DNA of 64,000 bases from Rhytidiadelphus loreus (GCA_947034895.1 OX344762.1:79540981-79604980), one strand, 5' to 3'. Shown: positions 34,148 to 46,710, numbered from the stretch's first letter. Made by a program: numbers and translations. Notes: generated by a model from the sequence alone, not told the origin.

Positions 34148-36475
34148 ATGGCTCGAAAGAGCGAGGCGAAATGCAAGGAGATGATAAGAGGCGAAACCAG
34201 CCAGATGCTGTACCCCTACCCGGAGTACGAGAAGCCTTTCCCAGTCGTCATCTTGGACACCACTGCTGGGGATATTACTATCGAGGTGTCTTGCATTTTT
34301 TCTCCCTTGTTTCCTGGCTTTCAACACATCTTAGGTTTTAGAGTTTCGTGCTGGTTTTAGGATTTTGCTGAGTTTCTTTGTGCAGATGCACATGGATGAG
34401 TCTCCGAGGACATGTCACAGCTTCCTGGAGCATTGCCGGAATGGTTACTTCGAGCCATGTCTGTTCAACCGGATTCAAAAGGTGAGCCTAGCTGCAAACT
34501 GCTGGTCTGCTTTGAAGACGTACTCACAACTGATTTAACCCTGAAGGACCAAGATGCCCAAACTTGGTCTCATATTCTATTAGCAGTTTTGAGTAGGTCA
34601 TACCGGGGCTCTCTTTTGGCCAGTATTTTTTATCAACAGATGCAACCGTCTTCACTGATTCTGGTGATATAAAATTCGATCCCAACTGGATTTTACATTT
34701 CCTGATAGGATCAATCCTCGGTGTTTCTAAAACCATAAATCCACTTTGTTTAGGAATAACAAGAAGGTGAGTGCGCAGGACTCAAACAGTTCCCATACAT
34801 TGAGCGTATTGTACTGATATGAATCGACTTAGAGTACATATCCTTGGATGGAATCATGAACTGTGCAGTTTGACTGATGCGGTTTGTGAATGAATGTGGG
34901 GAGAAGGATTTGTGGGTACAATGTGGTGACCCAACATCGACAGGACGAGGCGGGGAATCGATCTATGGGTAAGAGACAAAACGCTAGCTCCAAGTAGGGT
35001 TTAGGGTTTCATATACTGTACGAATTCATTTATATTCGCAATTAGGTCAAGAACCCTATGAGATTTGACTGGTTAATGACGGGGTGCGCTGGGAGTGCAG
35101 TACAGTCCAAGTTTTGACGACGAATACGCCTTCGCGCTGAAGCATGATAAGGCAGGCGTGGTGTCCATGTGCAACAAACGCTCCCCCAACACGAACGGCA
35201 GCCAGTTTTTCATCACTCTTGGTCCCTGCCGTTGGCTTGATGGTATTCTCACTCCATCACTTTATCCAAGTTTATGCCATCTATGTCGGTCGTCTCCAAG
35301 CATTTATGAGTGTGTTTACCGGTACCACGAAAGAAACGAGAGGTCCAAATTAGGTATTATGTTTTTTTAAACGTTTTTGAGAAGGTCATCTGGGGATTGT
35401 CATTAGTCCGATTTTATTTAGTTTTTACCAACACATGCCATGTCCTTCATTGATTCTGGTGAAATAAAATTTGGTCCAATCTGAATTGTATTTTTCACAA
35501 AACGATCAATGGAATTGGTCATTTTCACGCCATAAATCCTTGGTCCTTCAGAGGTTAACATCCTGGGCGCTGTTTCAGGGAAGAACGTCATCTTCGCTCA
35601 AGTGGTGAAGGGCATGGATGTCCTGAAGAAAATGAACAAGCTTCCTGTAAACAAACACGACCGGTAACAATCATCCACTCTTCGTAGAAGCTTCTGAATG
35701 ATACTGCTTATTTTGCTTCTGTTCCCGTGTACTTGACCACAGTGGTTGTGCAAGGTTCGTGAGCCAAGTAAGGGTGCCATATTTTGACAAAAAAACAGGA
35801 ACTCAAGTTTTTATGGTTAGTGTGCCAGGCCATTAGAGCACGTCTTCTTAACCCGAACACTGGTGGTAGAAAGACCTCGGCATTACGAATGGCGTCCACA
35901 TGCTGTAAGACATCAGCAAATACATCAACTAATTTCTCCCTTAGTTCTTATAACATCAAATATATTAGAACTTCGTGCAAAAGTTGCAATGCTTGTACTG
36001 TACATACAGATAGAATCTATATTTGTAAGTCATGTTTGTATGGAAAGAAGGCACAGCTCATCTCGCAAATACCCATGTGGATTCTGGCAGGAGAGCTATG
36101 GGTGTTTCAACTCAAAAGGATCACAACTTCGACTGTCGAAGTATGTGGATAAGGTGATTGTTTTAATTGCGTTGTCCTTGCCTTGTCCTTGGGTTGTTTG
36201 ATCTCCTGATTAGCACCCTGGAACAACACGTGTTCAAGCATTGCTGCTGTGATGGAACAGGATTAAACTAACTTCATTAGAAACCAACAGCGTGTACAAG
36301 GAAGAACAAGGCAAAATCTGAGTTTACTAACCATTGTTTGTCCGTTGGGCATTTTCTGGATGATCAGGCGAAGCCCGACAGAGGTAGCTGGCGAGTTATC
36401 AAGCGCATGTCTGCGGAATTTGTCAAACCTACTCACCAAGGTGGCTGGGAGTTGTGGCAGAAAAGAGCTTTCTAG
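34148..36475 (+). CDS. Cyclophilin-type peptidyl-prolyl isomerase, divergent active site
   Basis: Exons: 34148-34285, 34386-34481, 34907-34968, 35106-35242, 35579-35663, all in phase. Blocks: [95 protein letters not shown]. These are cyclophilin signatures. Relative to human CypA, Arg55 (in FNR), Gln63, Phe113 and Trp121 are kept, but the positions of Phe60 and Met61 read Leu and Trp, and His126 reads Asn (DGKNVIF), so activity may be reduced. An N-terminal extension of about 30 residues precedes the fold. Two ends are possible: 36119-36152 (183 residues, ending TTSTVEVCG, a normal length), or 36057-36153 plus 36368-36475 (240 residues, Trp-rich tail). No targeting signal is seen. Confidence 0.85.
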
Positions 36476-39400
36476 AGAGGAGTCGGAGTTTTGTTTTGGT
36501 TTCTGTTTTTCATTCTGTAGGACAAATGGAATATTTTATATCCACTGCAAGGTAACATACACTACAGCCAAGCACTCTGTTTAGAGCTTGATTGATAAAA
36601 ATTGTTTCTTTCTCAGCTACAACCTTTGGAGATATACCAAATTTGACCAATGAATGGACAATAGTTTGTTGGGATAAAATCATTCTATATTATTGGACGC
36701 AGATGTGCATCTTGGGTGGGTTTTATATTCTCATATTTTCTTCATACAGTCGAACTTGGTTCATGGTTATGCATTGGGAGTAAGGAAAATATAGGTAGTA
36801 CACATGTGGTGACAAATAGCTTTTATATAGTAGGGTATACTCACGTCACTTATAAATAAGTAAACCAGTATATCCAAGTTAGGTCATTATAAACCAATTA
36901 TTAGAAAGGTATTCTATATACTTTACTAGGGATCATCGAATTTAGCAAACTTGCTTATGACAACTTGTAGTCAACATTTAACTAAAAGTGACAATGGTGA
37001 CATTGACAACTATTTCCAACCCAAAAGTAGAAATTAACCATTATCCATTTGCAATTAACACTAGAGGTAGTACAAAAAGATAACCAATAACTACTTAATT
37101 ATCTCTTTTTGTATTTATTTTGTGTGAGTACAAAAAAATAAATATTAATGAGCATTAACCTATATCTTGGTAACCATTAACCAAGTTCAATTGCAATGCA
37201 ATTACATAATTTGGATCATATGTTTTTGGTTTGTGATCTCAAATAATGTGTCACAATCCTCATGTGTCATAGCATCTGCAGTGCACCTGGTTCTTCCACC
37301 TGTATCGGCATTGTGTCGAGTGTCAAGTCATTTTGAATTAATTTTGCATTCTAATGCAACTGGTATGGTTCTCGGCAATTCCCTGGTCTCGGTATGCGCT
37401 CCCCCGGAATCAGCAAATTTCCAAAATATGAAGGGCCCGTATTTGTCTCGGTATACTAAAATTTATTATTGTCATAGCTTCTCCTGCATTGTTATATGTG
37501 CCATTCCATACAACATTCCCTTGATTCCATGAAAAGCCTTTATTTAATGTAGATTCTTTTCTTTTTCTCTTTTTATAATGTGAAAAAGTCCCATTGACGT
37601 TGGAATTGCCAGTGTTGCATTGGATTGAATTGTTCTAAAAAAACCTGGCACTATGCAGACCTCGTGGAATGCCCCTGCATATGCCAATGTAGGGATTGTT
37701 TTAACTAGGTGCACTATAGATGCCCCCACAATCTTGGATTTTACCACCCATTTTCAATACATCATGTCATTACAAACTACATAGCATGAGAACTACTCTA
37801 TACTATTTATAAATTATAGTTTTTTTAATCTTCGTGGATAGTAGTATCATATCTTCTTTGTAATTTTTGGAAGAAATGTTGATATGGAAAATTGCCCTTG
37901 AAGCCAAGGAGTTATGAAATTAAACTCTAAAACCATTTTCAAATACCAAAGGCCCTCAAGTAACAAGTAAATTTCACTATTCTATTAGTTTGTCATTACT
38001 CCCACCAACATCAAAGAATCAAAGACAAAAGGTGATGGTGGTGGTGATTTTTGTATGGAAATTTAATATACCATATAAGTACAAATATATTAGTTAACAA
38101 TGTACTACAATAATAGTAGTGATTGACAAAATATGTGTAGCAATAACCTTTAGTAAATATACATAGTTTTTTCTTGTGCCATTGTTGTGCCTACTACTTT
38201 AATTGAAATTATCAAGTAGAAATTCAAATCTCTTAATACAATTGCAATGGTGATTAAACTTTGTAGTTGTAAAAAAATATAATATTCAAATATTGAATGT
38301 ATGAATAATTTGTTAAGTGGATACATCACATTGTTAACCTAATAAAAGCATGTAGTAAATACTAAAACTTCATCTTTCAATTGAGTCTAGGTTGGGAAGG
38401 AAAAAAGTAATTGAAGCAATCCACGGAGCAATAGACAGATATTTATAGACATTTTAAAAGTTTCCATTTCTAATATGCTCCAGAGAATGAGAGTTGTTAT
38501 TAATGCCAAAGGTGACACTACTAGGAGAATAGGAGGAAGACGGCAAACAATGAAAAAGTCTAGTTTGTATATTTTTCCAAATTTTTTGCTAATAAATGTT
38601 TCATGTATTGAAAATAGAATGTTTGATCTTTTGAAAATACTTTACAATTCTTGATTTGATAGAGAGCTCAATATTCTAATCCGACGAAGTCATAGTTTTT
38701 TATCTTTTTCTTTTGGTCACAAGATGGATTGGGAAAGACTCCAATAATTTAGGAGGGCTTTGATATTGAATGTAAATTTGAATTTGCAAGGTTGCAACTA
38801 ATCTTATAGAATATAATTCAATTTGTTTTTCATACCAATTTGAAAATTGGATGAATTTATGATCAACGTCAAGTGTCCATGTTCTTTTTCAATACCTCCA
38901 ATGTTTAAACTAATTATAAAATTGAATTTGTAAAGGTCAAATACTTTAGAACCTTTCCCATGATTGCTAAATACTCTTACCTAATTCCTAAAGCCTTGAA
39001 GTATGCTTTTTAGCAACATAGAATTTGTAGTCATCTATTTACAAATGGAATTTTCATTTTTTTTCTCTTTGAAATATTCACAAAACATGTGGTCAAGGAT
39101 TAGTTTCAGGATACAATAATTTTCATAATATTTGACTACATAATTAAGAGGTTATTGTATGATATGTAATTTCTTTTGAAGCTTGGGCAATTCGGGCAGC
39201 TTAGAAAAATCAATTTTTCTAAAATAAAAATTTCAAATTATTTTTTTTATATTTGAAAAACTTGAAATCATTGTATTTTTATTAACATTATTAATGATAG
39301 AAGGAGTTTAGTTTATGGAGAGATGCAAAGTGTAGTACCTACACATTTTGAGGTAAAATTTTTGAAGATGAAACTTGACCATTTGGGAAGCATTGAAAAA

Positions 39401-39603
39401 ACTTCTTTTTGAAATTCAAGTATCTTACAATTGGTAAAATTTCTTACTTTGAAATTTTAGGAGCATGTACTCTAATAAATTAACTAGAGGATCCTATAGT
39501 TGGATTTGTTAATGAATAAATATAGATGAAGATATTAGCTTTGCTTTGGATACAAGTATTTTGAAGCATTTTTGGACCTAAAAACACCGTGGTCCTTTAG
39601 GGG
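36476..39603. other. AT-rich non-coding, nothing recognised
   Basis: The 3' flank of the cyclophilin gene, then repeat-like AT-rich DNA. Frames near 36592-37747 have no resemblance to known proteins. Confidence 0.4.
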
Positions 39604-40482
39604 TTAACCCTTTAGTGATTTTGGGGGCAGGCATAGTTTTTCAAGAAAAAGAATTTTGTATCCATTCTAAAGATGCAGTCTTATATCAAACCATACAAGG
39701 TGTTTCCACAAGGGAGATTCTTCAACCTAACAAAAAATCAAACTCATCCAACGGTACAAATTGCTATAAATGAGGTAGGAAATCCGTAAATCAACCTTTT
39801 GAAGGCTAAAATTGAATTTAAGAAGTAAAACATCTTTAAATATTTTTTAGTAAATTTTCCTCAAAAGACAAGTAGAATAGATATCTAACCAAAGTTGTTT
39901 CATATTTTTTCAAGCTTTGTGAAATTAGTTACAAATTTTTGAAGTTCACAAAAAATGGTCATCTGTGGTCATCAAAACGAAAACCCTTCTAAAATGTGCA
40001 GATTTGGTACATTGAAGAAAGTGAAATGTACCTCTAAAACATGTTTGCTTCTAAAGCCTTGTTGGAGTTTGAGTTGCTTTCCTTAATTCTACAATTTCAT
40101 TGACTTGAATGGCCCTTTAGAATTTGCGCTACATAAATACTGATGCATAAGTTTACTTTGGGCATTCATGAGATTAATTACAAAGCAACACTTAGCCTTG
40201 TCAAGACATCAAGTTACAAAAAAATCTCACAATTTGGTTGATATTTTTTTGTATTTTTATTGAAAACTTCCCATTTGAAGGTTGAGGCCATTTGAGTTTG
40301 CAACCTCATAGCTAATTCATCAATGCTCCAATTATCTTGAAATTGGTTTTGTTTGAAGCGCACAAAGACATTCTAATTGCATTCTTCTTTGAGATTTTTG
40401 TGATCAGATGTATTTTGAATAGTATTAGACCGAGAGTCCAAAAATCAACCAAAAAGTGGTCGACCGGTCACTAAAGGGTTAA
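39604..40482. mobile_element. piggyBac-like element, TTAA duplication
   Basis: TTAA (39604-39607) then CCCTTTAGTGA on the left; TCACTAAAGGG then TTAA (40479-40482) on the right. The 11-bp TIR is exact and the element is 871 bp between TTAA copies. These are the two defining piggyBac marks (TTAA target, CCCT start). The interior has no transposase frame, so it would be non-autonomous or decayed. The outer flank on the left is itself CCTTTAGGGG, giving a short palindrome around the insertion point. Confidence 0.55.
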
Positions 40483-41094
40483 AAGAGGTCAAAGGAAAAA
40501 TACAATATGAAAATCACAAGCGAATTTAATAGATATTTTTAATATCCATCAAGACATCCAAATGTGATAAAATAGAGGAACCTCATTTTGTTTCCAACCC
40601 CACTTCCATTCCCTCAAAAGGTTCACTTAAAGGCTTTCACTTTTGAGTTTTGGTCCAACTTCAAAACTTGAGTGGATCAATCAATCAAATTCTTGTTCTG
40701 AATACTCCACAAGGTCAATCACAAATATAAAATTTAATTTGCTATTTTTATATTATTTAAAATTGGCAAAATTTTATCATTTCTAATTTCTTCTACTACC
40801 ATTAATTCTTAGATTACATTTGTCAGTTTTCAAAGCTATTATGTTAAAATGAAAACCCAATACATAGAATGAAAGCTATCATCTTTCCAGTACAATTATA
40901 CAATTTAGGTTATGATAAACAATTATCATCAACCACCAATTAGACTTATTTCTTACATTGTCTTAATAAGTTTAGATTAGGTAATATATGCATATATTTA
41001 GTTTTTTTTACTCAATTGATATATTTTTCTATATTATCTATGTACATCTTTCATAGTATCAAACATTATAGATTGCAATTGCATAACTCTTAGA
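40483..41094. other. AT-rich spacer
   Basis: Nothing recognised. Confidence 0.4.
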
Positions 41095-41693
41095 AGCACA
41101 AGCCCGGGGAGGACACTCCCTATGTTTTAGCAAACTACGTGCGGCGGAAAAAGTAAAACAAGTAATACACCTTAAAATTTAATTTCTTTTTCAAAAAAAA
41201 AATTATGGATAGATTTTACTACTTTATAAGTTTATGTTTTGAATTATTGGTATTTTTTTGTGCTAATAGTAATTAGTTATAAATTTTTGAAGAAAAAAGA
41301 TACACTGTAAAGCTGAAAATAACTTTCACACCTCTATATTATATAAGAAAAAAGATTTGAAAAATGAAAAAAAAATAATATAGAATAGCTTTCTATTGAA
41401 AGTTTATTTTGGTTGAATATTGATGCAATAGTCATCTTCATGTGAGCTCTATAAATATTTTAGTTGGAGAACATGCCATTTTAGTTCATTTTTCAACCCT
41501 TTCTAGACAATATATCTTATGTTATTTGGAATTGAATTTTTTGTCAATAGAAACCTTTAGTCATTGTTAAACAAAGCTCAAAATTTTAGAATGAAATTAT
41601 AGTTTATTCAAGGTGAATTACATGAATTACTTTTTCCACCGCCGCACGTAGGTACCCCAAATGTAGTGAGAGTGTCCTCCCCTAGAGCACAAG
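41095..41693. mobile_element. hAT-like TIR element copy 1, 8-bp target duplication
   Basis: The element (41103-41685, 583 bp) is flanked by AGCACAAG on both sides (41095-41102, 41686-41693). The TIR is about 50 bp and imperfect: GGGGAGGACACTC at the tip, an inner ACTACGTGCGGCGG or CTACGTGCGGCGG, then AAAAAGTAA. An 8-bp duplication fits the hAT superfamily. No transposase. The interior is shared with the element at 62385-62964. Confidence 0.75.
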
Positions 41694-42930
41694 AAGTTGA
41701 AGAAGAGGGTCAATAGCTTGTAATGCAAGATATCACAAGAGCCTTATACAAACATTGTAGGACTTCAAAATAAGTTTTTAATCAAGTAATGTTTCAATTC
41801 AATATGTGTACACTTGGAATTGCATTGTCTTGATCATTAGAAGGTTTAATGATCCTTGTGGCTATTAGAGTCATTTCTAAAATAGATATGAGTCCTACTT
41901 AGGATGTAGGCAACTCATGCTCATGAAGAATTTACTTGAGTTTAGGAAAATGATCAATACTAGTTTCTATACTCCAAATTTGCACTCAAAACTTGAGCCA
42001 CCAAGGCCTAGCATTCATTTACTTCAAACAATAGGTAATTGTAGTCATATAATCTATAGAGGAATATGTATAGTTGTTAAATTTTGGCAATTTTCCAAAT
42101 TTTCTATAGTAAGAATGTATTTGCAATGTTAAAAACTAGTTTTTACTAGTTGAATGGGCTTCCTAGTGTTTATTATCAATGGATGTTAATTTGTGGTGGA
42201 TGAATGGGACGCCAAGCTATGAAGTTGGGGTGGTTACGAACGGGATGGTGTTCAAAGTGAAAACCAATTGTGCGGAGATTCTCTCTCTTAGTCTGGAGAG
42301 GGTATCCAAAGCTCTTGTACGGTGATGCTGGTAGTGTGTGGAGTGATCAATAGTTTTTGTGTGGATTAAGGGAGTGTGAGATCTGGAATCTATTGTACTG
42401 TGGTTGTGTTCTATTGTGCCGGATCTATAGTTGTTACGTCAGTGAGGAGTTGGTTTCTATAGTGCTGGTATCTTCGGTGTCTTCGGTGATTGTGCTGTAT
42501 TGATAGATGTTACGGAGCGGAATTGGAGAGGATGGGAAACAATTGTAATATTTTATGTAATGAAATATAATGCGGAGATTATGAATCAAGTGTATTGTGC
42601 TCAATTGTCTGGAATTGAAGTTTTGTGTGTAAATTTGTGTTATTGGGATCTATTGTGTATTAAAGTGATAATGTGGTGGGTTGATGCTATAGTTTGAGTT
42701 TGAATGTTAATTGAGTTTGTGAACAATGGAGTATATACTGATTGTGTTTGCTGTAATGAGGTATGAGTTTTAGATCTATAGATATCATTTTGGAGAACTT
42801 ACAGTCTATTGTATGAAGAAGAAATAAATTTGTATGTTGGTTGTTTCCAACTGGATTATCCATTGTGTATGAACAGAGCATGCAGTATGAGAGATAATAT
42901 AGAAATTATATCAATAGTTTTAATGCAATA
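41694..42930. other. Non-coding, less AT-rich, possibly leader of the copia remnant
   Basis: Bases 42180-42900 are TG-rich and not AT-monotonous, unlike the flanks. They immediately precede gag-like sequence, so they could be a decayed LTR or leader. No repeat partner was found downstream. Confidence 0.25.
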
Positions 42931-42934
42931 GTTC

Positions 42935-44640
42935 ATGATCTTGAGTGATGGGAATATAGATATGAGCGGAATCAATAGAAATTGCATCAAATGTAAATTT
43001 TGTTGTAGAGGAAATTACATCAAGAAAACTTGTGGAGAATCCAGAGATGGAATTGAAGATCAATTGAGACTGAAGCAGCAAGGAGCAAAACAAAAAGAAG
43101 AAATATCTATTGATGCTATCCAACTAGAAGTGAAAGTTAAGGAGCAATAGATCTTGTAAAATTGAAGGAGAATTCAATAGAGACTAAAGAATGACATTTA
43201 TAATAATGGGATAAGTCCTTCCACCTTGGTTTAAAATATAATAAGTATGGACTTTATCTATTGATTGACTGGCCAAGGTTAAAATTCTCCATTCCCTTCA
43301 ATTGTGCATACACCTGGGAAATGGATTAAATCCAATACCTTATAGGATTACCCTAGAGCACCCATGCCTCCTTGAGAACGAACTTTAAACTATACGAATT
43401 TATTTATATTCATCCATAGTAAAATTCCATCTACAGTAATGCTAAATCAGATTCCAAGAACTTTACTGCATAAGTATGTTTATATGCAACAACCTTTTGA
43501 ATATATTAAACTTGACATTGAAAAATTGATATGTCGGCTGGACTAGATACATATGGTCTTAAATAGTCACCAAGACATAAAGTAGTAGCTACATACAATG
43601 ATTCCTCTAAAATCGTGGACTATAGGATGGTAACGTATTTTACATGCATAAGAACAATCAAACCATGATCATCATCTTATAAGTCACTAACTTGTTTATT
43701 GTGGAAAACAACACCAACAAACTAATATGGCTAGAGAAAAAACTACACAACAAATTTGAGATGAACTATCTTGGGACTATGCACCAAATATTTTAGAATA
43801 TAATTTGATCAAACTAAGCAAGGTTTACAACTACATCAAATTGACTACACCACCAACATCATCAATATCTTGGCATGCAAGACTACACCTTGTGCACTAC
43901 ATTGTTGTCATTTGGTATAAACTCTCTTGAGATACAAAAACACTCTTTGTTGAGGCAAGCCACCATCAAAGTATGGTAGGAAATTAGTTCTTTTCACCAA
44001 TACAAGACATGATTTATGCTATGCAGTTAATCAAATTTTGTAAGTACGTGTCAAATTTACAATAGTCCCATCTTGAAGTAACTAAACATGTTTTAAAGTA
44101 TCTGAAAGGCACCATATCATATGGACTACTTTATCAAAAATTATTAGACCTACAATTCAAGGGGTACGTGGACTAGGGAGGAAACTTGGATCAACAAAAC
44201 CCTACTAGAGCCTATGTATTCATTGTTGTCAAAACCCGTACTACATGGAGCACTAAAAAAAAAGTTGTATTGCTCTCTCATCTACAGAATCAAAGTAAAG
44301 GGCATTTGTAGAAGCAACAAAGGAATCCATTTGGCTCAAAAATCTCTATGGTGAGCTTGATTTTCATCAAACAAGACCTATTGAGCTCTATTATATTGTA
44401 ACAAGTAGAGTGCAATCAAGATATGTAAGAATCCTATATATCATTTAAAGACCAAACACTTTGAATTTCACATGAACTATATATGAGATATTGTTGTCAA
44501 ATTCAAGTATTATTTCTTAGAACTAACAAAGAACAAGTAGACTCATTTATCAAATCATTTGGAGGTTACAAGTTCACAAACTATCTACAACTACCATGCC
44601 TTACTTCTCTTATGCACATGCCATGTCATATTTTAGAATG
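42935..44640 (+). mobile_element. Decayed Ty1-copia retrotransposon (gag knuckle and pol RT/RNase H)
   Basis: At 42980-43035 the frame reads CIKCKFCCRGNYIKKTC, a gag zinc knuckle CX2CX4HX4C with Tyr replacing His, followed by a basic Gln/Lys-rich stretch. From about 43950, in shifting frames, come KLVLFTNTRHDLCYAVNQIL, VLKYLKGTISYGLLY, then GGNLDQQNPTRAYVFI, TWSTKKKVVLLSSTESK, EATKESIWLKNLYGEL and HLKTKHFEFHMNYI. These follow the copia reverse transcriptase end and RNase H in order. Many stops and frameshifts; integrase and most of the reverse transcriptase are missing. Confidence 0.75.
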
Positions 44641-45620
44641 TTTTTTTTGTAGAATTTTTGTAATGTATAGTAAATTAGTAATGGAAGATTTCTAAATGTA
44701 TAGTAATGATGATTTCAAAAAATTCAATTTGAAACTTACATTTTGAGTGATTTTGACCATGTGTTAACATCTTTATAATCATGGAAGAATTTGTATTTTT
44801 GAATAATTCTAAATCTAAATAATATTTCAAATCAATGAAGAATTTTCATTCTATATATAAAGAATTCTAAAACTGCATTGTATTTGAATTTTATGTAAAT
44901 TCCTAAATTTATGAAACCTTAAATATATGAAGCTTTAAATATATAAAATCCTCAATGTAAAAATTCTTCAATCTATAAAGTCCTAAGTTCCTAATCAATT
45001 CTTCCAATTTTTGACTAGAAAAGCTCAAACAATGCTTAATAATACAACAAAGCAAAAAAATATAGTTAAACAACTTGAGATGAGAAAATGGGACACAAAT
45101 TTTTATGTCAAATTTCCAACCTAAATATTACAAGCCCAATGAATATAGAACAAAGAAGAGAGGATACAATACAAGATTATTACTTTAAAATCAACATAAG
45201 ATTCAAGTTGAAATGGCAATAAATTATTGTATACAATAGCATGTATATGTACAATTATTAGAACAAATGTATGTTAGAAACAATGTAAATTAACATAGAT
45301 TCCAATGTCATTTAACACAAAATGAAGATCATTGAAACTAACATGTTTATATGGTCCAAAATGGTTTCATTTTAACAAAAGCACAACATATTTTAACATA
45401 ACATTGCTCTCAACGTTTACAATTTTGGTTGCCTTGCCACGTGGGATGTTTTTTAATTTTGCATTTTCATATGCACAATTATGTAATGACATGGTATTAA
45501 TACATAATAAGAGTTTTTTTGACTCAAACATGGTATTTTTGCAATCCCTATTGAATTGTTGTTGGCATCAACAAAAATGTGTTATATATAATAAATAGTT
45601 CTCTTATTATTAGAATGTTC
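44641..45620. other. AT-rich non-coding
   Basis: Nothing recognised. Confidence 0.4.
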
Positions 45621-46205
45621 ACATAAAATGGTTTTTAGGCCTCTGAGAGACCATTTGAGGGTTGTTCCCCTTCACATTATATGGAATTCAGTCCTTCGGG
45701 AGGGCCGTTTCAGGCTATTCCTATTGCTGTAAACCATCTTGAACTGCCTAGAAAAAAAAAAAAAATTTAATTAATTAATTTTTTTTAAATATTGAAAAAT
45801 TGAAACTTAAAATTTAAAATATTAAAAAAATAATTTAAAAAATAATAAAAACATTTAAAATATATTTTTTAAATATTTGCTAATGTGGTCAATTCTTGAC
45901 CACATTAGCATCCTACGCGGCGGAGTTCCTAGCGTTTGGAAATGCAGGGGAACTCGTAGCCCTGTGCTGCATCAGAATCCCATCTAATGTTGTTCCCCCC
46001 ATAGTGAAAGACAACCAACTATCAAAAAAGAATTTAAAACAAAACAAAACAAAAAATCTTTTTTTAAAATTCTTCAAATGCAAAAAGAAGTTGAAAAAAA
46101 AATGCACTGTAGGATTGCTGAGGTGTTAGGCCAAAAGTCACGTTCCTTGGGTTCTCACAACAATAGAACCCGCAATCTCCCAGAGGCCCGAAAAACCATC
46201 TAATG
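45621..46205. mobile_element. MITE copy B, same family as 1545-1790
   Basis: Left: AAAATGGTTTTTAGGCCTC then TGAGAGACC and TTTGAGGGTTGTTCCCCTTC, matching the right half of copy A. Right: the complement of CATTAGATGGTTTTTCGGGC, then CTGGGAG and GAACGTGACTTTTGGCCTA-like, matching the left half of copy A. It is therefore inverted relative to copy A. It carries about 330 bp more in the middle, an AT-only tract plus a GC-richer block (45895-46010), which may be a nested insertion. Confidence 0.7.
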
Positions 46206-46269
46206 ATTGTAATCTTCAATGAACTACATGTCTAAAAAAATTAAGAAAATGCAAGTACCTTATACAAGT

Positions 46270-46294
46270 GGGGGTGGGGGTGGGGGGTAAGGGG
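46270..46294 (+). other. G-quadruplex-capable G tract
   Basis: Four G runs of 5, 5, 6 and 4 separated by T, T and TAA. With such short loops this is a strong candidate for a parallel G-quadruplex. It sits in otherwise AT-rich DNA, just before a foldback repeat. Confidence 0.75.
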
Positions 46295-46318
46295 CATGGC
46301 AATCCATATGGGATATGT

Positions 46319-46710
46319 CAAAACATTGTAATTGCAAGCTTACCTAAACTTCAAACCTCATTAAGCATAATAGTTTGATTTCTTCCAAAATTTGGTCGAC
46401 TAAAAAAACGTGGTAGTTTATTTTAAATTTCATCTCCAAAAATCCATTTGTGATTTGAATCATTCATTCAAAACTTTAGACTAAGTTGAAAGAGAGTATG
46501 AAAATGATCCACCATACCCCTCCGGCCTCAATTTTGTCCATAACTTTTGAATGGAGAACTCAAATCACAAACAAAATTTTGGAGATGAAAAATTGAAAAT
46601 AGACTTGAATTTACACAGTTTTTTAGTTGAATTTTTTCTAAAAGGTAAATTAATATGCTAAAATAAGTTCTGAGGTTTTGCAAGGTTCTCAATTGTTGTG
46701 TTTTGTAGTA
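46319..46710. repeat. Foldback (inverted) repeat, arms ~170 bp
   Basis: AAATTTCATCTCCAAAA with TTTGTGATTTGA and CATTCAAAA on the left (46425-46480) pairs with the complement at 46538-46600. Looser pairing continues outward to about 46319 and 46710. Wording such as CATATGGGATATGT just upstream and CCTCATTAAGCATA resembles parts of the 25.3-26.3 kb hairpin, so the two may be distant relatives. Confidence 0.55.

Noticed and set aside
34990..35015. Telomere-like GTAGGGTTTAGGGTTTC
   Set aside because: Only two TTTAGGG units inside a cyclophilin intron; a telo-box-like coincidence, not an internal telomere array.
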